Shown one piece after another: positions 44,852 to 52,273 of a stretch of DNA of 64,000 nucleotides. The position numbers were made by a program, and so were the translations under genes. The notes beneath the pieces were generated by a model, which was given only the letters and a program-made list of their open reading frames with translations, was not told the DNA's origin and searched no databases. This stretch comes from Paenibacillus albicereus (GTDB taxonomy: Bacteria > Bacillota > Bacilli > Paenibacillales > Paenibacillaceae): assembly GCF_012676905.1 (NCBI RefSeq), contig NZ_CP051428.1, positions 2,194,001 through 2,258,000 on the forward strand, in the 5' to 3' direction. The first letter of the stretch is position 1. The number at the start of each line of letters is the position of its first letter.

Positions 44852-45979
44852 ATGATCCAGCGGGAAAGGCTGATCGAGGAATTCATGGAGCTGGTGCGAG
44901 TCGACAGCGAGACCGGCCACGAGGCGGCTATCAGCGGCGTGCTGAAGGCGAAGTTCGGGGGCCTTGGATTGACGCTCGAGGAAGACGATGCGGCGCAGGC
45001 GACCGGCCACGGCGCGAACAATTTGTTTTTCACCTTGCCGGCAGCGGAAGGCGTCGTCGCGCCGACGATCTTCTTTACCTCGCATATGGATACGGTCCGT
45101 CCGGGAAACGGCATCCAGCCTCGGCTCGACGCCGACGGCTACCTGCGCAGCGACGGCACGACGATCCTCGGCAGCGACGACAAAGCCGGGCTGGCGGCGA
45201 TGCTCGAGGCGCTGCGCTCGCTCAAGGAGACGGGAGCCCGTCATGGCGAGGTGCAATTCGTACTGACGGTCGGCGAGGAGTCGGGACTCGCGGGAGCGCG
45301 TGCGCTCGACCGCTCGAAGCTCCGCGCCGATTACGGCTACGCGCTTGATTCCAACGGAGAGGTGGGCGGCATCGCGACGTCCGCTCCGGGGCAGGCGAAG
45401 ATCCGGATCGAGGTGACGGGCCGGAGCGCGCACGCCGGCGTCAATCCAGAGGACGGCATCAGCGCGATCCAGGTCGCTTCCAAGGCGATCGCGCGCATGC
45501 CGCTCGGCCGCATCGACCATGAGACGACGGCCAACATCGGCCGCTTCGAGGGTGGCGGCGCCACCAACGTCGTCTGCGACTCGGCGCTGCTGCTGGCCGA
45601 GGCGCGCAGCGCCGACCGCGCCAAGCTGGAGCGGCAGATCGAAGCGATGCGCGAGGCGGCGGAGTCGGCGGCCGCGGACTTCGGCGCGGCCGCGAAGCTA
45701 GAGGCCACGCACCTGTATCCGTCCTACAAGCATGGGGACGAGTCCGCAGTCGTTCGATCGGCTGCCCAAGCGATCCGTTCGATCGGATTGACGCCGCGCA
45801 CGTTCCATTCCGGCGGCGGCAGCGACGCCAATGTGTTCAACGGCCTCGGCGTGCCGACGGTCAACCTGGCGATCGGCTACGAGCATATCCATACGACCAA
45901 GGAGCAGATCAAGGCCGACGACCTCATCCGCACCGCCGAGCTGGTGAAGGCCATCATCGAGCAGGCGGCGGGCGCCTGA
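44852..45979 (+). CDS. M20 family metallopeptidase, PepT-like (YqjE)
   Basis: This 375-residue zinc aminopeptidase is probably a di- or tripeptidase. The metal ligands are visible in TSHMDTV (near 83), GSDDKAGLAAM and VGEESGLAGA, with a lid/dimerisation domain (VTGRSAHAGVNPEDG) and a final His in GYEHIHTTKE. The ATG at 44852 gives a family-like start; earlier in-frame codons have no ribosome site. The bkd-yqjE order matches B. subtilis. Confidence 0.9.
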   Translation: MIQRERLIEEFMELVRVDSETGHEAAISGVLKAKFGGLGLTLEEDDAAQATGHGANNLFFTLPAAEGVVAPTIFFTSHMDTVRPGNGIQPRLDADGYLRSDGTTILGSDDKAGLAAMLEALRSLKETGARHGEVQFVLTVGEESGLAGARALDRSKLRADYGYALDSNGEVGGIATSAPGQAKIRIEVTGRSAHAGVNPEDGISAIQVASKAIARMPLGRIDHETTANIGRFEGGGATNVVCDSALLLAEARSADRAKLERQIEAMREAAESAAADFGAAAKLEATHLYPSYKHGDESAVVRSAAQAIRSIGLTPRTFHSGGGSDANVFNGLGVPTVNLAIGYEHIHTTKEQIKADDLIRTAELVKAIIEQAAGA

Positions 45980-46072
45980 GACAGGCCGGCGGCGGGAGGG
46001 CGGCTCTTGCCCTGCTCCTGCGGTCGGCAAGCCGATGCGGCCAGTCGACCGGGCGGGCAGCGCCCCCCGATT

Positions 46073-46219
46073 CTAGCGGGGCGCTTTAACCGAGGCAGCG
46101 GCATCCGACCGCAGCGGCGCGCCCGCACCCGCCTCGCGCGCGAGCTTGCGCAGCGCATGGCGCACTTCCCATGCCTTGCCGACCAGCCGCAATTCTTTTT
46201 CACCGATATACATTTTCAT
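46073..46219 (-). CDS. mciZ: MciZ, mother-cell inhibitor of FtsZ
   Basis: This 48-residue protein starts MKMYIGEKELRLVGKAWEVR. The segment LVGKAWEVRHALRKL closely matches the core of B. subtilis MciZ (LVGKAWEIRAKLKE). That 40-residue peptide caps FtsZ filaments and blocks a second Z-ring in the mother cell. The tail after residue 29 is Ala/Arg-rich and unlike B. subtilis. Start ATG at 46219 (a second at 46213). GGAAGGCGGG lies upstream at a slightly long distance. It is divergent from nudF, beside which mciZ also lies in B. subtilis. Confidence 0.85.
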   Translation of the reverse strand: MKMYIGEKELRLVGKAWEVRHALRKLAREAGAGAPLRSDAAASVKAPR

Positions 46220-46299
46220 GACGGCATCCCGCCTTCCATCGTTATGCCTACACGATATGCAGGAAGCGGACGGGCTATGCCACCAAGGAGGAATCGCGC

Positions 46300-46881
46300 A
46301 TGAGCGAGCAGCCGAAGCCGGACGGACGTCCGGGGGCGGAAGTGACGCTGTCCAGCGAGACGAAATATGCCGGCAAGATCATCACGCTGCAGGTCGATCA
46401 GGTGCGCCTGCCGAGCGGGGCGACCGCCTCGCGCGAGATCGTGCGCCATCCCGGAGCGGCGGCGGTCATCTGCATCGCGGACGGCAAGCTGCTGACGGTC
46501 GGACAGTACCGCAAGCCGATGGACAAGTACCAGGTCGAGATTCCAGCGGGCAAGCTTGATCCCGGAGAGGATCCGGCCGTCTGCGCGGCGCGCGAGCTGA
46601 AGGAGGAGACGGGCGTGAGCGCGTCGAGCGTGAGGCTGGTCGACGCCTTTTATACGTCGCCCGGCTTCGCGGACGAAAAGCTGTATCTGTATGTAGCGGA
46701 AGGGCTGGAGCACGGGGACAGCTCCCCGGACGAAGACGAGGACCTTCATGTCGAGGCGCTGACGATGGAGCAGGCGCTCTCCTACATCGAGCAAGGCATC
46801 ATCGGCGACGCCAAGACGCTGATGGCGGTCTATTTGTGGAAGCTGTCGGAGCTGACCGGACGGATCGGCATCCGAGGGTGA
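46300..46881 (+). CDS. nudF: ADP-ribose pyrophosphatase (Nudix)
   Basis: A 193-residue Nudix hydrolase that splits ADP-ribose into AMP and ribose 5-phosphate. The Nudix box is GEDPAVCAARELKEETGV (about 88-105), preceded by EIPAGKLDPG. The N-terminal beta strand region with SSETKYAGKIITLQVDQV is typical of the dimeric ADPRase group. CAAGGAGGAATC precedes the ATG. Confidence 0.94.
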   Translation: MSEQPKPDGRPGAEVTLSSETKYAGKIITLQVDQVRLPSGATASREIVRHPGAAAVICIADGKLLTVGQYRKPMDKYQVEIPAGKLDPGEDPAVCAARELKEETGVSASSVRLVDAFYTSPGFADEKLYLYVAEGLEHGDSSPDEDEDLHVEALTMEQALSYIEQGIIGDAKTLMAVYLWKLSELTGRIGIRG

Positions 46882-46983
46882 GCTCGGCGCTCCGTCTTTC
46901 GACCCCAACGCCGCGATCATGAACCGGAGCCGGAGCGCATAGGCTAGCATGCGGACAAGACGGCGGACGGGGAGGGACGGTCG

Positions 46984-47613
46984 ATGCGGGCATGGGTCAG
47001 AGGCAGGTCGAAGGAGGAAAGGCTGCTGTTCGCCATCGCGGCATCCCTCTGCGCGGCGGGCATCGTTTGCGGAGCGCTGCTCGCCGGCGGACTCGGCGAA
47101 GAGCAGCGGAGCCTGCTGGCCGCCGACATGAGCCGGTTTCTGCAGCGGCTCGTCTCGGAAGGCGCTCCGCCAGACGCTTCGTCGTTCTGGGTCGTCTGCT
47201 GGCTGCACGGACGATGGCTGCTGCTGATCGTCCTGCTCGGCGTTTCCGTCATCGGCTTGCCGCTGCTCGCCGCGCTTGATTTCTTCAAAGGCGTGCTCAT
47301 CGGCTTCGCCGTCGCGACGCTTGCGGTCCAGCACGGAGGCCGGGGCGTCGCCTTCTCCTTCGTCGCCGTCGCGCCGTCCAACCTGCTCGCGCTGCCGGCC
47401 TATCTTGCCGCAAGCGCAGCGGCGGCGTCGTTCGCGCTGCATCTGGTCCGCTTCCGGCTGATGCGCCGCCAAGGTCCGCTTCTGCCGGCCGCGGCGGCTC
47501 TGGCAGTGACGGCTGCGGCTTCGACGCTGCTGCTCGCGGCCGCATCAGCGGCGGAGGCATGGCTGTCTCCGCCGCTGATGGCATGGGCCGCGCAGTGGCT
47601 CGTCCCGGGCTGA
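46984..47613 (+). CDS. spoIIM: Stage II sporulation protein M
   Basis: The 209-residue protein has five hydrophobic segments and the SpoIIM marks, including VVCWLHGRWLLLIVLLGVSVIGLPLLAALDFFKGVLIGF in the middle. SpoIIM, SpoIID and SpoIIP form the peptidoglycan-degrading machine that drives engulfment. GGGGAGGGACGGTCG precedes the ATG. It lies between nudF and fur as in B. subtilis. Confidence 0.93.
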   Translation: MRAWVRGRSKEERLLFAIAASLCAAGIVCGALLAGGLGEEQRSLLAADMSRFLQRLVSEGAPPDASSFWVVCWLHGRWLLLIVLLGVSVIGLPLLAALDFFKGVLIGFAVATLAVQHGGRGVAFSFVAVAPSNLLALPAYLAASAAAASFALHLVRFRLMRRQGPLLPAAAALAVTAAASTLLLAAASAAEAWLSPPLMAWAAQWLVPG

Positions 47614-47617
47614 ATCA

Positions 47618-47647
47618 TTGACTTCCCGTTCCTCTAGCAACTATAAT
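47618..47647 (+). promoter_or_regulatory. Sigma-A promoter of fur
   Basis: TTGACT (47618-47623), an 18-base spacer and TATAAT (47642-47647) lie five bases after the spoIIM stop and 52 bases before fur. No clear Fur box was seen. Confidence 0.7.
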
Positions 47648-47699
47648 AGAGTCATAAGTGCCGGCGGCTAGCCGGTTTTCTTGTGGCAGGGGGGAAGTC

Positions 47700-48158
47700 A
47701 TGGAAGCCCGGATCGATTCCATTAAGCAGCAGCTCCAGTCGCAGGGCTACAAGTTGACCCCGCAGCGCGAAGCAACCGTGCGCGTCCTCCTGGAGAACGA
47801 GGACGATCACCTGAGCGCCGAGGACGTGTTCATGCTCGTCAAGGACAAGGCTCCCGAGATCGGCTTGGCCACCGTGTACCGCACGCTGGAGCTGCTCAGC
47901 GAGCTGCATGTCGTGGAGAAGATGAACTTCGGCGACGGAGTCGCCCGCTACGACCTGAGGACGGACAACAGCAAGCATCATCACCACCATCTGATCTGCG
48001 TGCAATGCGGATCGATGGAGGAGATCAAGGATGACTGGCTCGGACCGCTCGAAGAACGGCTGGAGGCCGAATACGGCTTTGCCGTCCTGGATCACCGCCT
48101 TGATTTTCAAGGCATCTGCAGGCGCTGCAGAGAAACCAACGATTCCAAGAAGCCCTGA
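47700..48158 (+). CDS. fur: Ferric uptake regulator family repressor
   Basis: This 152-residue metalloregulator has an N-terminal winged helix (LTPQREATVRVLLENEDDHLSAEDV...GLATVYRTLELLSEL). The dimer domain has a His-rich metal site HHHHHLICVQCG and the structural zinc cysteines CVQC and CRRC. Its position between spoIIM and yqzK-xerD is that of fur. GGGGGGAAGTC precedes the ATG at 47700. Confidence 0.94.
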   Translation: MEARIDSIKQQLQSQGYKLTPQREATVRVLLENEDDHLSAEDVFMLVKDKAPEIGLATVYRTLELLSELHVVEKMNFGDGVARYDLRTDNSKHHHHHLICVQCGSMEEIKDDWLGPLEERLEAEYGFAVLDHRLDFQGICRRCRETNDSKKP

Positions 48159-48214
48159 CAGCTCCGATTTCATCGCTCCCGCAAGCAGCGGGCGATGAAG
48201 GTCGGAGCTGTTTG
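48158..48214. terminator. Terminator after fur
   Basis: ACAGCTCCGA pairs with TCGGAGCTGT, and inside it TTTCATCGC pairs with GCGATGAA, with a third short stem at the tip. TTTGATCGTT follows. It lies between convergent fur and the protease gene and may serve both. Confidence 0.8.
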
Positions 48215-48219
48215 ATCGT

Positions 48220-49425
48220 TCAGCGGAATTTCGCCTGATGGCGGCCCGGCATCGGGCGGACTCCGGGATAGAACACCGATCCGATCCGCCGCAGCTGCAG
48301 CAGGCCGGAGCCCTGCGCGCGCTTGGAAGCTCCGGGCACCGGCTTCGCCCACCTCCTCAGCACCGGCGAGACCGCCGCCGCAGGCAGGCCGGGGTTGGCG
48401 GACAGCAGCAGCGCCGCGCCGCCGGCCACATGAGGGGCGCTCATGCTCGTGCCGGAGTCGGTCTCATAGCCTCCGTCCAGCCAGCAGGAGCAGATTTCGT
48501 CGCCGGGCGCGGTCAGGTCGATACCTTTGCCGCGGCTGCTGAACGAAGCGATGCGGCCGCGGCGGTTGGAGGCGGCGACGGCGATCGTCTCGGGATATGA
48601 GGCCGGCACGTCGAGGCCGCCGCTGTAGACGCCCGCATTGCCTGCGGCGGCGACCAGCACGAGGCCGGCCCTGCGGGCTCGGCGCACGACCCGCCGCAGC
48701 GCGGCGCTGCGCGTGCCGGGAGGCAGGCCAAGGCTCATGTTGACGACATCCATGCGATTGTCGATGCACCACTCGATCGCGTCGAGGATGCTGGTCAGGC
48801 TGCCGAAGCCGTCGGCGTCAAGCGCCTTGACCGCGTACAGCGAGGCTCCGGGCGCGACGCCGAGCGGGCCGCCGCCGCTGCCGCGGCCCGCTGCGATGCC
48901 GGCGACATGCGTGCCATGGCCGTTGTCGTCGCGGTAGGACCTGCCGCCGCTCACGTTCACGCCCCCGGCAACGCGCAGATCGGGATGCGGTCCGACGCCG
49001 GTATCGATGACCGCGAGTCGGATGCCGCTGCCTAGCGTCCGCCTCCAGACCGGCGGCGCCTCGACGCGGCGGATATTCCAGGGCAGCTTGCCGCAAGGGC
49101 GGCTGCGCCTGCGTTTGCCGCTCCGGCGGGTGCGGCCGTCTCTGACGCTTGCGCCAAGCGCGCGCACGACGGCATCCTTTTCGAGGCTGCGAAGCTCCGG
49201 ATGGCGGAGCAGCTCCTGCCAGGAGACGCGCCGGTCCAGGCGCAGGCAGAGGATGCGGCTCGATTTCCAGGTCCGCAGCGGCCTGATGCCGCCGCGGGCG
49301 AGCTCCCGGACCGCCTCGTCGTAGGCTTTGCGGCTCTTCAGCACGACGATGCGCCTTGTCGCATGCCGTCCCGGCCGACTGCAGGCGCAGGCGCGCAGGC
49401 AGCTTCCAATCGAATTTTTCTTCAC
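48220..49425 (-). CDS. Subtilisin-like serine protease (S8 family)
   Basis: The 401-residue protein has all catalytic marks: D141 in LAVIDTGVG, H170 in NGHGTHVAGIAAG, N263 in AAGNAG and S327 in SGTSMSAPHVAGG. Residues about 24-90 look like an inhibitor-I9 type propeptide (RRIVVLKSRKAYDEAVREL, RSLEKDAVVRAL), followed by an Arg-rich linker (95-112). No clear signal peptide is present; the N-terminus has several Cys and Arg. The start is GTG with GGAGGGAGGG upstream. It interrupts the usual fur-yqzK order. Confidence 0.9.
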   Translation of the reverse strand: MKKNSIGSCLRACACSRPGRHATRRIVVLKSRKAYDEAVRELARGGIRPLRTWKSSRILCLRLDRRVSWQELLRHPELRSLEKDAVVRALGASVRDGRTRRSGKRRRSRPCGKLPWNIRRVEAPPVWRRTLGSGIRLAVIDTGVGPHPDLRVAGGVNVSGGRSYRDDNGHGTHVAGIAAGRGSGGGPLGVAPGASLYAVKALDADGFGSLTSILDAIEWCIDNRMDVVNMSLGLPPGTRSAALRRVVRRARRAGLVLVAAAGNAGVYSGGLDVPASYPETIAVAASNRRGRIASFSSRGKGIDLTAPGDEICSCWLDGGYETDSGTSMSAPHVAGGAALLLSANPGLPAAAVSPVLRRWAKPVPGASKRAQGSGLLQLRRIGSVFYPGVRPMPGRHQAKFR

Positions 49426-49559
49426 GATCTTTCCCTCCCTCCGTTAACGTATGGAGACGGAGGCAGAGAGGAGCGGGCGCTTCGCCCTGCCGCGCGGACC
49501 GGACATACTCCGCTCGTCCGCCGCATAGGCTGGAGAGAGCATTCGAAGGAGGGGCGGCC

Positions 49560-49793
49560 ATGATCGTTTCCTTGCGCAGATGGGTGTCGAGGCTTGTATT
49601 CGCGCTGCTGTTCGCCTGCCTGACGGCGGCCGTCTACGAAGGCTTCCGCCTCGCGGACAGCTGGGTTCGGCCGCTCGATCCGTACGCGCCTCCCCGTGGA
49701 CAGGCGCTCAAGGTGTTCGAGCCCCATGAAGCGCCGCCTGAAGGCGGCACGATCGCCGATCGGCTGCGCTGGTTTTATTACAACGGGGAGTAG
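49560..49793 (+). CDS. yqzK: DUF4227 membrane protein YqzK
   Basis: This 77-residue protein has one membrane helix (about 9-28) and then a short soluble part ending DRLRWFYYNGE. The DUF4227/YqzK family lies directly before xerD in Bacillus, as it does here. GAAGGAGGGGCGGCC precedes the ATG at 49560. Role unknown. Confidence 0.85.
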   Translation: MIVSLRRWVSRLVFALLFACLTAAVYEGFRLADSWVRPLDPYAPPRGQALKVFEPHEAPPEGGTIADRLRWFYYNGE

Positions 49794-49865
49794 GGGCCAG
49801 CTAGCGGTCCGAGGCGCTCACGCCATGAGGTCCGGACGATTCGTCCGGGCCGTTTGCGCATGCGT

Positions 49866-49894
49866 TTGCCGAACGTGTCCGCAGCGACTATACT
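49866..49894 (+). promoter_or_regulatory. Sigma-A promoter of xerD
   Basis: TTGCCG (49866-49871), 17 bases and TATACT (49889-49894) lie 23 bases before the xerD start. Confidence 0.6.
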
Positions 49895-49916
49895 TTGAGC
49901 GAGGGGGGACGATAGC

Positions 49917-50885
49917 ATGGAGCTGAGCCAATGCCTCTACGCCTGGCTGGACGAGCTGGAGAACGGGCGCCGCGTGGCGCCGGCGACCTACGACGCCTAC
50001 AAGCGCGACCTTGAGCATGCGATCGCTTGGCTCGACCGCCAGGGCATCGGAGCGATCGCCGCCGTCACCCGCCACCATCTGGCCAAGTATTTGCAGGCAT
50101 GCCGGGACGACGGAGCGCGCAGCGCGACGGTCAGCCGCCGGCTGGCCTCGCTGCGCTCGTTCTACCGGTTCTTGACCCGCGTCGGCTATACCGACCGCGA
50201 CCCCTCGATGCACGTGGAGCTGCCGCGTCATGAGCTGGCGCGGCCCGTCGCCCTGACGCTCGAACAGGTGGAGCAGCTCATGAACGCCCCCGCGACGGAC
50301 AGTCCGGCCGGCCTTCGCGACAAGGCGATGCTGGAGCTGCTGTACGGCTCCGGCATCCGCGTGTCCGAGCTGCTGGCGATGAGAGCGGACGATCCTCAGC
50401 CCGGGCTCGGCTACGTCCGGGTGTGCTCCCCCCGCAAAAAAGAGCGGATCGTGCCGCTCGGGCAGATCGCGGCGGGATGGATCGGCCTCTATTTGAGAGA
50501 GGGGCGCCCCGCGCTGCTCGAGCAGCGGATCGGCGGCGCTCCGGCCCGCATGGGCGCGGCGGAGCCGGACGAGCTGTTCCTGAACGTCTCCGGCGAGCCG
50601 CTGTCGCGGCAAGGCTTTTGGAAGACGATCAAGAAGCATGCCCGCAGCTCCGGCATCGAGGACGGCGGAGCGATCACGCCGCATACGCTGCGCACGTCGT
50701 TCGCCGCCCATATGCTGGAGCGGGGAGCCGACCTGCGCGCCGTGCAGGAGATGATGGGCCACGAAGGCATCGTCTCCACGGAGCGCTACGCGCTCGGAGA
50801 CCGGCCGCGGGTCAAGGACGTATATGAGAAATCCCATCCGCGGGCGGGCTTCGGCACGCGCGTCCTGGAGCCGGATTCCGATTAA
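49917..50885 (+). CDS. xerD: Site-specific tyrosine recombinase XerD
   Basis: The 322-residue recombinase acts with XerC at dif to resolve chromosome dimers. An N-terminal SAM-like core-binding domain (about 1-95) precedes the catalytic domain. The catalytic set is complete: R148 (GSGIRVSEL), K174 or K175, H256 and R259 (HTLRTSFAAH), H282 and Y291 (STERYA). GAGGGGGGACG precedes the ATG. It is chromosomal housekeeping, not a phage integrase, judging from the conserved neighbours. Confidence 0.93.
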   Translation: MELSQCLYAWLDELENGRRVAPATYDAYKRDLEHAIAWLDRQGIGAIAAVTRHHLAKYLQACRDDGARSATVSRRLASLRSFYRFLTRVGYTDRDPSMHVELPRHELARPVALTLEQVEQLMNAPATDSPAGLRDKAMLELLYGSGIRVSELLAMRADDPQPGLGYVRVCSPRKKERIVPLGQIAAGWIGLYLREGRPALLEQRIGGAPARMGAAEPDELFLNVSGEPLSRQGFWKTIKKHARSSGIEDGGAITPHTLRTSFAAHMLERGADLRAVQEMMGHEGIVSTERYALGDRPRVKDVYEKSHPRAGFGTRVLEPDSD

Positions 50886-50921
50886 CGATCAAGCAAGCCA
50901 ACGACGAGAGGAAGAACGAGC

Positions 50922-51749
50922 ATGAGCATCCAACAGCAAGCGAGCCACATTCAAGAAGCAGTCGACTATATCGCGTCCCGCAGTCCGGTCATGCCCCAAA
51001 TCGGCCTGATTATGGGCTCGGGACTCGGCATCCTGGCCGATCTGATCGAGGAAGCCGTCACCATTTCGTACGAAAGCATCCCGCATTTCCCGGTATCGAC
51101 GGTTGAAGGCCATGCCGGAGAGCTGCTCGTCGGCAAGCTGGGCGGCGTTCCGGTCATTCTGATGAAAGGCCGGTTCCACATGTACGAAGGATACGGAGCG
51201 GAGCTGACCGCATTTCCCGTGCGCGTCATGAAAGCGCTCGGAGCGGACAAGCTCGTCGTCACCAACGCGGCCGGCGGCATCAACACCGGGTACTCCGCCG
51301 GCGACCTGATGCTGCTGTCCGACCATATCAACTTCACGGGCCGCAACCCGCTCATGGGGCCGAACGACAGCGCCGTCGGCGTCCGGTTCCCGGACATGTC
51401 GGAAGCGTACAGCCGCCGTCTGCGCGCGCTCGCCAAGGAGATCGCCGCCGAGCAGGGCTTCGAGCTGCGCGAAGGCGTCTATCTCGCCGTGCTCGGGCCG
51501 TCCTACGAGACGCCGGCCGAGATCCGCATGATGCGGACGCTCGGAGCGGACGCGGTCGGCATGTCGACCGTGACGGAGGTGATCGCGGCGCGCCACTGCG
51601 GCCTCGAGGTCGTCGGCATCTCCTGCATCACGAACATGGCTTCGGGCATTCTGGATCAGCCCTTGTCGCATGAAGAAGTCATCGAGACGACAGAACGCGT
51701 CAAATCCCGCTTCCTGAATCTGGTGCAGACGCTCGTTTCGAGGCTCTAG
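50922..51749 (+). CDS. punA: Purine-nucleoside phosphorylase
   Basis: This 275-residue enzyme phosphorolyses guanosine and inosine. Marks are GLIMGSGLGILAD (about 27-39), FPVSTVEGHAGELL, GRFHMYEGY, VTNAAGGINTGY and GADAVGMSTVTEV with ISCITNMASG. In B. subtilis deoB (drm) lies between xerD and punA; here only 36 bases separate them. AGAGGAAGAACGAGC precedes the ATG. Confidence 0.95.
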   Translation: MSIQQQASHIQEAVDYIASRSPVMPQIGLIMGSGLGILADLIEEAVTISYESIPHFPVSTVEGHAGELLVGKLGGVPVILMKGRFHMYEGYGAELTAFPVRVMKALGADKLVVTNAAGGINTGYSAGDLMLLSDHINFTGRNPLMGPNDSAVGVRFPDMSEAYSRRLRALAKEIAAEQGFELREGVYLAVLGPSYETPAEIRMMRTLGADAVGMSTVTEVIAARHCGLEVVGISCITNMASGILDQPLSHEEVIETTERVKSRFLNLVQTLVSRL

Positions 51750-51862
51750 GCCTATGTCGGAAGGCTGAAATGAGTCTTTCGGCTCGACGCGTTCTGACAG
51801 TCTTTTCTCTCTCTCCGTAGTATGATGGCCGTGATTCTAGAGGAAAGATGGAGAGGAATGGA

Positions 51863-52036
51863 ATGATCGAGAACGTTCAGCTGCACCAGCAGATCGAGAG
51901 GCTGCGGGGACAAATGGTCGAGACGGCTTCGCTGAAAAATACGTTGCTGCACGGCGAGGTGCTGCAGATCAGCCAGACCTTGGATCTGCTCATCGTCCAG
52001 ATCCAGGAAGAAAGGCTCACCCGACTCCGCAAATGA
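51863..52036 (+). CDS. Spo0E-like aspartyl-phosphate phosphatase
   Basis: A 57-residue helical-hairpin protein. HGEVLQISQTLDLLIVQIQ carries the Spo0E-family signature SQ-x-LD-x-LI; these small phosphatases dephosphorylate Spo0A~P and delay sporulation. The ATG at 51863 follows GAGAGG at six bases; an ATG at 51848, five codons earlier, is the alternative. It sits between punA and dacF, just before the spoIIA operon. Confidence 0.8.
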   Translation: MIENVQLHQQIERLRGQMVETASLKNTLLHGEVLQISQTLDLLIVQIQEERLTRLRK

Positions 52037-52070
52037 CCGCCCCGGACGAAAGAGCCGGAGCTTTTCGCCA

Positions 52071-52146
52071 AGCAGGCTTCGCCTGCCGCAGGCAATGACG
52101 CGCATCGACGCCTCTTTGCCTCGGCCGGCGCAGCCTGCTTTTTTTG
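52071..52146 (+). terminator. Terminator-like element after the Spo0E-like gene
   Basis: AGCAGGCT (52071-52078) is complementary to AGCCTGCT (52132-52139), followed by a T-run of six to seven. The left arm can instead pair locally with GCCTGC, so two folds compete. The intervening 50 bases show no gene. Confidence 0.55.
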
Positions 52147-52273
52147 CTGCGTCCGCAGCCGGCTTCCGCCTCTTGGGAATATCCTCCATCGGATCGGGCA
52201 AGAATGGAAATCAGAAGAATGCCGTCCTGCACGAGCAGGCGGCCGACGATCCATTTCGAGGAGGGTACTTCTG

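Noticed and set aside
46220-46290. Sigma-E promoter for mciZ on the minus strand
   Set aside because: The best candidate (GCATAGC with CATATCGT) matches only five positions in each element, which is too weak to list as a feature.
49917-50885. Phage or integrative-element integrase
   Set aside because: The recombinase has XerD length and lies in conserved chromosomal order with yqzK and punA; no attachment repeats or phage genes are seen.
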